From Actinoplanes sp. N902-109 (lineage in GTDB: Bacteria; Actinomycetota; Actinomycetes; Mycobacteriales; Micromonosporaceae): DNA of 64,000 nucleotides. Numbering within the stretch: the stretch's first letter is position 1; the number at the start of each line of letters is the position of its first letter. The stretch is from the NCBI RefSeq assembly GCF_000389965.1, contig NC_021191.1, positions 1,799,501 to 1,863,500 of the forward strand, read 5' to 3'. The position numbers were made by a program, and so were the translations under genes. Under the pieces are notes generated by a model. It was not told the DNA's origin. It was given only the letters and a program-made list of their open reading frames with translations, and did no database searches. Below, piece after piece: positions 1-7,700 of this stretch.

Positions 1-584
1 GGGGTGCGCTGACCGTCGGCGTGCACGAGCAGCTCCCACTGCGCGGCCGTCAGCGTGAGCCGTTCGCGGGGTGCGCGCAGCACCGGGGTCACCGGCGAGG
101 TGTCGATCCCCGGGTTGGCGACGATCTCGTCGAGCAGCAGCGCCCGCCGCCGGGACTCGCATACCAGCGCCGTGGCGTCGATCCGCACCACATCGCCGAG
201 CCAGTGCCGGGCGCCCGCCAGGAAGTCCACCGGCGCGTCGGGCGCGGCCAGCGCGAAGTACGCCGCGTCGTAGGTCGCCCCGAGCACGCACAGCTCCAGC
301 TCGCCCTGGGTGAGATGGCCCTGGTCCAGCAGCAGCCGGCCGACCGTGGCCGGCGCGGTCCCGGTGTCCAGCGCCGCCTGCCAGGTCCGCGCGGCGAGCC
401 GGCCGGACACGGTGAGCAACTCGCCGACACCCGGTGCCGCCGCCGACTCGGCGTACGTCACCCGGCCCTCCACCAGGTAGACCGTGCCGCCCGGACGGCC
501 GCCGACGATCAGCGCGCCGGTCCGTCGTTCGCCCGCGGCCCGGGCGAGCATGCGCGGGGCGGCGGGGGACTGCACGGTCGTCAC
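1..584 (-). CDS. PATAN/DUF4388-like protein, C-terminus cut by the window edge
   Basis: The gene starts at GTG 584 and runs off the left edge, so only about 194 N-terminal residues are visible. A GAGGAG ribosome site lies about 6 bases upstream and overlaps the end of the Roadblock-type gene, so the two are probably co-transcribed and coupled. The visible part opens with a segment reading ARAAGERRTGALIVGG followed by TVYLVEGRV. This resembles the DUF4388/PATAN pattern (small beta-rich signalling domain, often next to Roadblock proteins and small GTPases in gliding or polarity modules). The later part is helical and not recognised. Function is inferred from this pattern and the neighbour only. 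Confidence 0.6.
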   Translation of the reverse strand, partial: MTTVQSPAAPRMLARAAGERRTGALIVGGRPGGTVYLVEGRVTYAESAAAPGVGELLTVSGRLAARTWQAALDTGTAPATVGRLLLDQGHLTQGELELCVLGATYDAAYFALAAPDAPVDFLAGARHWLGDVVRIDATALVCESRRRALLLDEIVANPGIDTSPVTPVLRAPRERLTLTAAQWELLVHADGQRT

Positions 585-594
585 CTTGAGCTCC

Positions 595-987
595 TCATCG
601 CGGTTGCGTGGTTGTGGTCAACTGCTTGGCGAGGCTCTGCATGCGCAGCCGCGCGACGGCGAGGTTGCCGCGCGGGCGGTCGAGCCACACGTAGAGCACC
701 AGCCGGCTGTCGAAGTCGGTGCGGACCAGGCGCAGCAGGTGATAGCCGGCCGCGGTCGTGATGATCAGGTCCTCGAGCAGATCGTGGGGTAGTGCCGACA
801 CGTACAGGGCGCGACTCTGTGCTGCCTGTACGACCTCCGCCGTGCCGGCGGCTGCGGCCTGATGGTCCTCGTTCGGTGCGGCCCCGGCCGTGGCGACCGG
901 GAAACCGGTGGTGTAGTCGACGATGCTGGCCCCGAGTGCCCCGGGAATCGTCATGGCCTCCTGCAGACAGTCCTCGACCCCGGGCAC
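595..987 (-). CDS. Roadblock/LC7-type protein
   Basis: About 130 residues. I chose GTG 987 because AGGAGA lies just upstream; an open frame extends further 5' but without a ribosome site. The pattern LGASIVDYTTGFPVATAG, then a hydrophobic ITTAAGYHLLRLV strand and VLYVWLDRPRGNLAVARLRM, is typical of Roadblock/LC7 dimers, which in actinobacteria act as regulators of Ras-like GTPases encoded nearby. Its stop codon overlaps the ribosome site of the next gene (PATAN-like), so the two form an operon on the minus strand. No GTPase is seen inside the window; it may lie beyond the left edge. Confidence 0.65.
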   Translation of the reverse strand: MPGVEDCLQEAMTIPGALGASIVDYTTGFPVATAGAAPNEDHQAAAAGTAEVVQAAQSRALYVSALPHDLLEDLIITTAAGYHLLRLVRTDFDSRLVLYVWLDRPRGNLAVARLRMQSLAKQLTTTTQPR

Positions 988-1176
988 GTGTCTCCTAGGG
1001 TTGTCACACTTCCGGGGGGATCTTGTCCGCCCCGCCGTCACAAGGGGCCATCCTGCGGGCACGCTGCGACTCGCGGTCGCACCCGGTGTGCGTCATGTTT
1101 CCCGACTCGCCGGTTTACCGGGCGGCGAGGCGTAACATGATCGCCACTTTCGATGGCGTCACGTGGAGGTTTGCCC

Positions 1177-1527
1177 ATGCCCAGCCGCTGGGAACAGGTC
1201 GTGGTCGACGCGGAGGATCCGGCCCGGCTGGCCCGCTGGTGGGCCGAGGCGCTGGACTACCGCATCGTGCACGAGCAGCCCGACGAGGTGGAGATCCGGC
1301 GGGCCCCCGACGTGCTGCCCGGCATCGTTTTCGTCCCCGTGCCCGATGCCAAGACGGTGAAGAACCGGCTGCACATCGACCTGCGCCCGGAGGACCAGGA
1401 GGCCGAGGTCGAGCGGCTGGTCGACATGGGTGCCCGGCCGGTCGAGATCGGTCAGCACGAGGTCTCCTGGGTGGTGCTGGCCGACCCCGAAGGCAACGAG
1501 TTCTGCGTGCTCAGCTCGCGACAATAG
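1177..1527 (+). CDS. VOC-family (glyoxalase-like) protein
   Basis: 116 residues starting at ATG 1177, with GGAGGT at 1165-1170 as ribosome site; an upstream in-frame start lacks one. The sequence has the single-module glyoxalase-like fold pattern: VVDAEDPARLARWWAEALDY at the N-terminus (first beta-alpha unit), a central KNRLHIDL strand and a C-terminal WVVLADPEGNEFCVL strand. Such proteins bind small molecules or carry out metal-dependent lyase or dioxygenase chemistry; the substrate cannot be read from sequence. It stands alone, 13 bases before the dGTPase gene, and could share its promoter region. Confidence 0.8.
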   Translation: MPSRWEQVVVDAEDPARLARWWAEALDYRIVHEQPDEVEIRRAPDVLPGIVFVPVPDAKTVKNRLHIDLRPEDQEAEVERLVDMGARPVEIGQHEVSWVVLADPEGNEFCVLSSRQ

Positions 1528-1540
1528 ATACTCTTGATCC

Positions 1541-2758
1541 ATGCCGGGGGACGCTGAACGCTGGGTGAGCGAACCGGGCAAGGACAGCGGCCACGGACGC
1601 ACCCCGTACGAACGGGACCGGGCCCGGGTGCTGCACTCGGCGGGCTTCCGGCGGCTCGCCGCCAAGACCCAGGTGCACACCGCCGGCGTCGACGACTTCC
1701 TGCGCACCCGGCTGACCCACTCGCTGGAGGTCGCGCAGATCTCCCGCGAGATGGGCGGCCGGCTCGGCTGCGACCCCGACGTCGTCGACGTGGCCGGGCT
1801 CGCGCACGACATCGGGCACCCGCCGTTCGGCCACAACGGCGAGGCGGCGCTGGACGCGGTCGCCCAGCCCTGCGGCGGCTTCGAGGGCAACGCCCAGACG
1901 CTGCGGGTGCTGACCCGGCTCGAGGCCAAGGTCGAGGGGGCCGGGCTCAATCTGACCCGTGCCTCGCTCGACGCGACCGGCAAATACCCGTGGCCCCGGC
2001 ACCCCGGATCCCGCAAGTTCGGGGTCTATCCCGACGACCTCCCGGCCTTCCACTGGGTACGGGAGACAGCGCCGCCCGGTGCCCGCCGGTGCCTGGAGGC
2101 ACAGGTCATGGACTGGGCCGACGACGTCGCCTATTCCGTGCACGACATCGAGGACGGCATCCACGGCGGCTACCTGTCCCTGCGCCCGCTGCTGCACGAC
2201 GCCGACGAACGTGCCGCCCTCTGCGCCGACGTGGCCGCCACCTATTCCGACGAGCCGCCGGACGCCCTCGCCGAAGCCCTCGACCTGCTGCTGCACGACG
2301 ACGTGGTGACCGCCACCGTCGGCTACGACCGCACCTACCGGGCCCAGGCCGCCCTCAAACGCATGACCAGCGTGCTGACCGGCCGGTTCGTGGCCTCCGC
2401 GGTCGGCGCCACCAGCAGCCGGCACGACAGCCGCCCGGTCCGCCGCTACGCCGCCGATCTCATCGTCCCCCGCACCGTACGTAACCAGTGCGCCCTGCTC
2501 AAGGGCATGGCGTTGCGCTACGTGATGCGAGCCCGGGCAGCCGAGCTCTGGTACGAGGAACAAAGAGAGATCCTCACCACGCTGGTCGCGGAACTCTGCC
2601 GCCGCGCCCCCGACCACCTCGACCCCATGTTCGCCGCCATGTGGCAGGAGGCCTCGGACGACGCGGCCCGCCTGCGGGTCGTCGTCGACCAGGTCGCCTC
2701 GCTCACCGATCCGGCCGCCGTCGCCTGGCACCGGACCCTCGTGGCAGGCGGCCGGTGA
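1541..2758 (+). CDS. dgt: Deoxyguanosinetriphosphate triphosphohydrolase-like protein
   Basis: 405 residues, close to the usual length of short dGTPases. It hydrolyses dGTP (and in this clade probably other dNTPs) to nucleoside plus tripolyphosphate. The HD-domain metal motif is complete: an early conserved histidine in THSLEVAQISREM, then GLAHDIGHPPFGHNGE with H89-D90, and later the DWADDVAYSVHD segment with the last metal Asp. The N-terminal HGRTPYERDRARVLHS patch is also typical. It is followed after 19 bases by DNA primase, a dgt-dnaG order seen in many actinobacteria and consistent with a DNA replication operon. Confidence 0.93.
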   Translation: MPGDAERWVSEPGKDSGHGRTPYERDRARVLHSAGFRRLAAKTQVHTAGVDDFLRTRLTHSLEVAQISREMGGRLGCDPDVVDVAGLAHDIGHPPFGHNGEAALDAVAQPCGGFEGNAQTLRVLTRLEAKVEGAGLNLTRASLDATGKYPWPRHPGSRKFGVYPDDLPAFHWVRETAPPGARRCLEAQVMDWADDVAYSVHDIEDGIHGGYLSLRPLLHDADERAALCADVAATYSDEPPDALAEALDLLLHDDVVTATVGYDRTYRAQAALKRMTSVLTGRFVASAVGATSSRHDSRPVRRYAADLIVPRTVRNQCALLKGMALRYVMRARAAELWYEEQREILTTLVAELCRRAPDHLDPMFAAMWQEASDDAARLRVVVDQVASLTDPAAVAWHRTLVAGGR

Positions 2759-2777
2759 GGCGAGGCAGTATGTAGCC

Positions 2778-4637
2778 GTGGCGGGCAGGGTCAAGGACGA
2801 GGACATCGCGCTGGTCCGCGACCGGACCTCGATCGCGGACATCATCAGCGAGACCGTGACACTCCGGTCGGCGGGCGGCGGCAACCTGAAGGGCCTGTGC
2901 CCCTTCCACGACGAGAAGACCCCGTCCTTCACCGTCTCGCCCGCCCGGAATGTCTACTTCTGCCACGGGTGCGGGGCCGGTGGGGATGCGATCAAGTTCC
3001 TCATGGATGCCGAGCATCTGACGTTCGTCGAGTCGTTGGAGCGGCTGGCGGTCAAGTCGGGCATCCAGCTGCGCTACGAGGAGTCGGGGCTCAACCGCAA
3101 CGGCGGGGAGCAACAGCGCCAGCAGCCGGGGCAGAAGCAGCGGTTGCTCGCCGCGCATGCCGCGGCGGCCGAGTTCTACAGCGATCAGCTCGGCCGGGGC
3201 GGGGCGCGCAAGGCGCGGGAGTTCCTCGCGCAGCGCGGGTTCGGGCGGGACGCCGCCGAGAAGTACGGGTGCGGCTTCGCGCCCGAGGGGTGGGACCTGC
3301 TCACCAAGCATCTGCGGCAGAAGGGGTTCAGCGCCGAGGAGCTGACCACCGCGGGGCTGGCCAAGCCGGCCCGGTCCGGGTCGCTGATCGACCGGTTCCG
3401 CCGGCGGCTGCTGTGGCCCATCCGGGATCTCAGCGGTGACGTCATCGGGTTCGGGGCGCGCAAGCTGTTCGACGACGACGACGGGCCCAAATACCTGAAC
3501 ACGCCCGAGACGCCGCTCTACAAGAAGTCGCACGTGCTCTACGGCATCGACCACGCCAAGCGGGAGATCGCCAAGCGCGGGCGGGCGGTCATCGTCGAGG
3601 GCTACACCGATGTGATGGCCTGTCACGAGGCGGGAGAGCCGACCGCGGTGGCCACCTGCGGCACGGCGTTCGGGGTCGATCACATCGGGGTGCTGCGGCG
3701 GCTGCTGATGGACAGCGACAGCTTCACCGGCGAGATCATCTACACCTTCGACGGCGACGCGGCCGGGCAGAAGGCGGCGCTGCGGGCGTTCGAGGAGGAT
3801 CAGCGGTTCGTCGGGCGCACGTTCATCGCGGTCAGCCCGGACAACATGGACCCGTGCGAGCTGCGGCTGGCCCGCGGTGACCTGGCGGTGCGCGACATGA
3901 TCGCCGGGCGGGAGCCGCTGGTGGACTTCGCGCTGCGGCAGACCCTGGCCCGCTTCGACCTGGACACCGTGGAGGGCCGGGTGGAGGCGATGCGCAAGGC
4001 CGCCCCGCTGGTGGCCAAGATCAAGGACCGCGAGAAGCGTCCCGAGTACGCCCGCAAGCTCGCCGGCGATCTCGGGATGGACCTCGAACCGGTGCAGGAG
4101 GCGGTGCGCAAGGCGCTGACGCCGGACGCCCCGGTGGCCCAGCAGCGCCGGTCCGCCGCCCCGGACAGCCCGCAGCGCCAGGTCGAGCGCGAGACCCTCA
4201 AGCTCGCCCTGCAGCACCCCGTGCTGGCGGGACCCATGTTCGACGCGATCGAGGCTGACTCGTACGGTGATCCGGTGCTGCGCTCCGTCCGTACGGCAAT
4301 AGCAGCCGCCGGCGGCACGGCAAGCGCGACCGGCGGCGTGGTCTGGATCGAAGCGGTCCGCGATGCCTGCGACGACCTGGGCGGCAAGGCGCTGATCGGC
4401 GAGCTCGCGGTCGACCCGGTCTACGTCGACGGCGAGGCCGACCTGCGCTACGTGCAGATCACGCTGGCCCGGTTGCAGGTCGGGTCGGTGACCACCCGGA
4501 TCAAGGATCTGAAGTCCAAGGTGCAGCGGCTCAACCCGGTCGCGCACAAGGACGAGTACCTGGCGCTCGCCGGGGAACTCTTCTCCCTCGAGCAGCACGC
4601 CCGCGCGCTGCGCGACCAGGCAGCAGGTGCATTGTGA
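2778..4637 (+). CDS. dnaG: DNA primase
   Basis: 619 residues, normal for bacterial DnaG; starts at GTG 2778. It makes the RNA primers for Okazaki fragments and binds DnaB through its C-terminal domain. The CHC2 zinc ribbon is intact: C41, H44, C62 and C65. The catalytic TOPRIM core follows, with VIVEGYTDVMACH (E274) and the metal-binding FDGDAAG (D325, D327). The last 150 residues are the helical helicase-interaction domain. It is preceded by dgt and overlaps the next gene by four bases (GTGA), so the three are probably one transcript. Confidence 0.97.
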   Translation: MAGRVKDEDIALVRDRTSIADIISETVTLRSAGGGNLKGLCPFHDEKTPSFTVSPARNVYFCHGCGAGGDAIKFLMDAEHLTFVESLERLAVKSGIQLRYEESGLNRNGGEQQRQQPGQKQRLLAAHAAAAEFYSDQLGRGGARKAREFLAQRGFGRDAAEKYGCGFAPEGWDLLTKHLRQKGFSAEELTTAGLAKPARSGSLIDRFRRRLLWPIRDLSGDVIGFGARKLFDDDDGPKYLNTPETPLYKKSHVLYGIDHAKREIAKRGRAVIVEGYTDVMACHEAGEPTAVATCGTAFGVDHIGVLRRLLMDSDSFTGEIIYTFDGDAAGQKAALRAFEEDQRFVGRTFIAVSPDNMDPCELRLARGDLAVRDMIAGREPLVDFALRQTLARFDLDTVEGRVEAMRKAAPLVAKIKDREKRPEYARKLAGDLGMDLEPVQEAVRKALTPDAPVAQQRRSAAPDSPQRQVERETLKLALQHPVLAGPMFDAIEADSYGDPVLRSVRTAIAAAGGTASATGGVVWIEAVRDACDDLGGKALIGELAVDPVYVDGEADLRYVQITLARLQVGSVTTRIKDLKSKVQRLNPVAHKDEYLALAGELFSLEQHARALRDQAAGAL

Positions 4638-5158
4638 AGCTCTTCCGCCGCCGGCCGAAACTGCCCGCCGGGCTGACCCCGCCGCTGGAGACCGACGAGC
4701 GGGTGCTCACCTGGGCGCCGGTGGACGAGAAGTCCGCGCTGGTGGCGACCAACCGCGGGCTGTGGCTGCCGGACGGCAAGCGGCTGGGCTGGCACGACAT
4801 CCACAAGGCAGCGTGGTCGGGGCGCGAGCTGCTGATCACACCGGCCGAGGTGGCGCAGGAGCGGGCCGGGTACACCGTGCACGTGGACGCCCCGGTGATC
4901 GGGTTCCTGCTGCTGGAGCCGGGCGAGCTGCCCGATCAGGTACGCACCAGGGTGACCCGCTCGGTGGCCTACACGTCGCACCACCCGCTGCCGCCGAACG
5001 GTGGCGTCCGCGTGGTGGCCCGCCGGGTGAGCGGCGCCGACGGTCTGGTGTGGTCGGTGCGCTACGACGCGAAGACCGCGGTGGACGCCGACCCCGTCGT
5101 CGAGGCGACCGACCTGCTGGTGGCGTCGGCCCAGGAGGCGATGGCGCCGCCGGCCTGA
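4634..5158 (+). CDS. Conserved hypothetical protein coupled to dnaG
   Basis: 174 residues starting with the GTG that overlaps the dnaG stop codon, so translational coupling is likely. It is short, soluble and has no signal peptide or membrane span. The pattern LVATNRGLWLPDGKRLGWHDIHKAAW looks like the strand-rich start of a small PH-like or beta-barrel domain, with a helical second half rich in charged residues. Proteins of this kind follow dnaG in related actinobacteria, but I know of no assigned function. Its stop codon lies inside the terminator stem of this operon. Confidence 0.8.
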   Translation: MKLFRRRPKLPAGLTPPLETDERVLTWAPVDEKSALVATNRGLWLPDGKRLGWHDIHKAAWSGRELLITPAEVAQERAGYTVHVDAPVIGFLLLEPGELPDQVRTRVTRSVAYTSHHPLPPNGGVRVVARRVSGADGLVWSVRYDAKTAVDADPVVEATDLLVASAQEAMAPPA

Positions 5159-5170
5159 CCGGCCGGTTTT
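5150..5170 (+). terminator. Probable rho-independent terminator after the dgt-dnaG operon
   Basis: A 6-bp stem CCGGCC / GGCCGG (5150-5155 and 5161-5166) with a 5-base loop is followed directly by TTTT. It overlaps the stop codon of the 174-residue gene and precedes the ABC exporter promoter. Confidence 0.55.
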
Positions 5171-5185
5171 GTCGTACCCGCTGGC

Positions 5186-5191
5186 TAGGGT
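5186..5191 (+). promoter_or_regulatory. -10 box of the ABC exporter operon (leaderless type)
   Basis: TAGGGT ends 7 bases before the GTG at 5199. This spacing places transcription start at the start codon, as in leaderless actinobacterial mRNAs, and there is no ribosome site upstream. It is the main reason for choosing 5199 over the in-frame start at 5169. Confidence 0.5.
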
Positions 5192-5198
5192 CTGGCTC

Positions 5199-6119
5199 GT
5201 GACTCTCATCCACGCTCAAGGCCTGGTCAAGCGGTTCGGGGACGGCACCGCGGTCGACGGCATCGACGTCGACGTGCAGCGCGGTGAGGCGTTCGGGTTC
5301 CTCGGTCCGAACGGCGCCGGCAAGAGTTCGACCATGCGCATGATCGGCTGTGTGTCGCCGCCGAGCGGGGGAGTGCTGCGCATCCTCGGCCTGGATCCGC
5401 TGCGCCACGGGCCGCAGATCCGGGCCCGGCTCGGGGTCTGCCCGCAGCTGGACAACCTCGATCCCGAGCTGACCGTCCGGGAGAACCTGACGACGTACGC
5501 CCGGTTCTTCGGCATCCCGCGCCGGGTGGCCCGGGCGCGGGCCGCCGAGTTGCTGGATTTCGTGCAGCTCAGCGAGCGGGCGGACAGCAAGGTCGAGCCG
5601 CTGTCCGGTGGCATGAAACGGCGGCTGACGATCGCCCGGGCACTGATCAACGAGCCCGAGATCGTGCTGCTCGACGAGCCCACCACCGGGCTGGACCCGC
5701 AGGCCCGGCATCTGGTCTGGGAGCGGCTGTTCCGGCTCAAGCAGCAGGGTGTCACGCTGGTGCTGACCACGCACTACATGGACGAGGCCGAGCAGCTGTG
5801 CGACCGGCTCGTGGTGATGGACGCGGGCCGGATCGTCGCCGAGGGTTCACCGCGTGCGCTCATCGAGCGGTATTCCACGCGCGAGGTCGTCGAGCTGCGC
5901 TTCGCCACGGAATCGCAGGAGGCGTTCGCCGGCAAGCTGGCGGGCATCGGGGAGCGGGCCGAGGTGCTGCCCGACCGCATCCTGCTCTACGTCGAGCAGG
6001 GCGACGAGGCGGTGGCCGAGGTGCAGGCCCGCGCGCTGAACCCGGCCGGCGTGCTGGTCCGGCGCAGCAGCCTCGAGGATGTGTTCCTGCACCTCACCGG
6101 CCGGACGTTGGTGGACTGA
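5199..6119 (+). CDS. ABC-2 type exporter, ATP-binding protein
   Basis: 306 residues from GTG 5199. All ABC ATPase motifs are present: Walker A GPNGAGKSS, signature LSGGMKRR, Walker B IVLLDEPTTGLD and the switch histidine in LTTHYMDEAEQLCDRL. The C-terminal 90 residues form the extra domain of the DrrA/NodI-type subfamily, which exports drugs, lipids or polysaccharide-linked molecules. Two permease genes follow immediately (2 and 15 bases), so the transporter probably has one ATPase dimer with a hetero-dimeric membrane part. The substrate cannot be deduced. Confidence 0.92.
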   Translation: MTLIHAQGLVKRFGDGTAVDGIDVDVQRGEAFGFLGPNGAGKSSTMRMIGCVSPPSGGVLRILGLDPLRHGPQIRARLGVCPQLDNLDPELTVRENLTTYARFFGIPRRVARARAAELLDFVQLSERADSKVEPLSGGMKRRLTIARALINEPEIVLLDEPTTGLDPQARHLVWERLFRLKQQGVTLVLTTHYMDEAEQLCDRLVVMDAGRIVAEGSPRALIERYSTREVVELRFATESQEAFAGKLAGIGERAEVLPDRILLYVEQGDEAVAEVQARALNPAGVLVRRSSLEDVFLHLTGRTLVD

Positions 6120-6121
6120 CC

Positions 6122-6874
6122 ATGACTCTGCACGTGCTGGAGTATCACCTTGTCAGCTACAAGCGCATCTGGCGGTCCAGTGTGCTGTCGTCGTTCGTGC
6201 TGCCGTTGCTGACCATGCTCGGCTTCGGCGTGGGCGTCGGGGCGTACGTGACCGGCGGCGTCCAGGGGGTGCCCTATCTCGACTGGATGGTGCCCGGTCT
6301 GATCGCGTCGACGGCCATGCAGGTCGCGGTCGGCGAGTCCACCTGGCCGGTGCTGGGCGCCTTTCAGTGGGACCGGCTCTACCTCGCCCAGGGCGCGGCG
6401 CCGTTGCGGGTCACCGACATCCTCGACGGCCACCTGCTGTTCGTGGTGCTGCGCACGCTGATCAGCGCGGCGGCGTTCCTGGCGACCGGCACCGCGTTCG
6501 GCGCCGTGCACTCGTGGTGGGCGCCGCTGAGCCTGCTCATCGCGGCGCTGGTGGGGCTTTCGGCGGCCACCCCGACGTTCGCCTACGCGGCGACCATCAC
6601 GACCGACAGCTACCTGTCGATCCTGTTCCGGGTGGGGGTGCTGCCGATGTCGCTGTTCTCCGGCGTGTTCTTCCCGGTCGAGTCGCTGCCGCTCGGCCTG
6701 CGCTGGGTCGCGTACGGATTCCCGTTGTGGCACGCCGTCGAGCTGAGCCGGGCCGCGCTGCTGGGGGTGGCGCCGGCCTGGCCCGCCGTCGGCCACGTGC
6801 TGTATCTCGCGCTCTGGGCGGCGGCCGGTTGGTGGCTGGCCCTGCGCCAGTTCCGTCGCCGGCTCACGGTCTGA
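6122..6874 (+). CDS. ABC-2 type exporter permease, first subunit
   Basis: 250 residues starting at ATG 6122, two bases after the ATPase stop. There are about six hydrophobic spans, with the NodJ/DrrB-like pattern: an N-terminal amphipathic stretch with SYKRIWRSS, a long extracytoplasmic loop after the first span, and the late motif SLFSGVFFPVESLP followed by PLWHAVELSR, which is characteristic of ABC-2 permeases. It pairs with the second permease downstream. Confidence 0.9.
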   Translation: MTLHVLEYHLVSYKRIWRSSVLSSFVLPLLTMLGFGVGVGAYVTGGVQGVPYLDWMVPGLIASTAMQVAVGESTWPVLGAFQWDRLYLAQGAAPLRVTDILDGHLLFVVLRTLISAAAFLATGTAFGAVHSWWAPLSLLIAALVGLSAATPTFAYAATITTDSYLSILFRVGVLPMSLFSGVFFPVESLPLGLRWVAYGFPLWHAVELSRAALLGVAPAWPAVGHVLYLALWAAAGWWLALRQFRRRLTV

Positions 6875-6889
6875 GAAAGGACAACCCTG

Positions 6890-7699
6890 ATGATCGGTCT
6901 TGTGCTGCCCCGGCTGGTCGCGTTCGAGGGGCCGGCCCGCCGCTCCGGCGCGGTGGTGGAACGCAACGCCACGTCGCTCAGCGGCGCGTACTGGCTGGTG
7001 GTGCTCTCCGGCTTGCTGGAACCGCTGCTCTACCTGTTCTCCATCGGCGTGGGCGTCGGGGCGCTGGTCGGTGAGCTGACCCTGCCCGACGGCCGGGTGG
7101 TGGGGTATGCGGTGTTCGTGGCCCCGGCCTTGCTGGCATCCTCGGCCATGACCGGCGCGCTGTCCGAGACCACGTTCAACTTCTTCGGCAAGATGAAGTA
7201 TTGGCGGTTGTACGAGGGCATGCTGGCGACCCCGGTCAAGCCGATCGAGATCGCGCTCGGCGAGCTGGCCTGGGCCATGGTGCGCGGCAACGTCTACTCG
7301 GCGGCGTTTCTGGTGATCATGGTGGTGATGGACCTGACCAGTCCGGGCCGGGCGGTCGCCGCCTTCTTCGCCACGGTGCTGGTGGGCTTCACGTTCGGCG
7401 GGCTCGGGATGGCGCTCTCCACGTACCTGCGCAGCTGGCAGGATTTCGACATCGTCGTGTCGGTGCAGTTCGCGCTGTTCCTGTTCTCCGGCACGTTCGT
7501 GCCCGCGCAGGCCTATCCGGCGGTGCTGCGCTGGCTGGTCGAGACCTCCCCGCTGTATCGCGCGGTCGACCTGGCACGGGCCATCACGCTGGGCGGGTTC
7601 GGCTGGCCGCAGCTGTTCGATGTGCTCTACCTGGTGGCGCTGTTCCTGGTCGGCCTGACCGTCGCGGGCCGCCGCATGGGCAAGCTGCTGCTGAAGTGA
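6890..7699 (+). CDS. ABC-2 type exporter permease, second subunit
   Basis: 269 residues from ATG 6890, with an AAAGGA ribosome site. It has about six membrane spans and the same late motif as its neighbour, here FLFSGTFVPAQAYP followed by SPLYRAVDLARA. The N-terminal half carries the conserved FNFFGKMKYWRLYEGMLATPV segment that contacts the ATPase in this family. It is the last gene of the three-gene exporter operon and is convergent with, and only a base away from, the repeat-rich membrane protein on the other strand. Confidence 0.9.
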   Translation: MIGLVLPRLVAFEGPARRSGAVVERNATSLSGAYWLVVLSGLLEPLLYLFSIGVGVGALVGELTLPDGRVVGYAVFVAPALLASSAMTGALSETTFNFFGKMKYWRLYEGMLATPVKPIEIALGELAWAMVRGNVYSAAFLVIMVVMDLTSPGRAVAAFFATVLVGFTFGGLGMALSTYLRSWQDFDIVVSVQFALFLFSGTFVPAQAYPAVLRWLVETSPLYRAVDLARAITLGGFGWPQLFDVLYLVALFLVGLTVAGRRMGKLLLK

Positions 7700-7700
7700 C

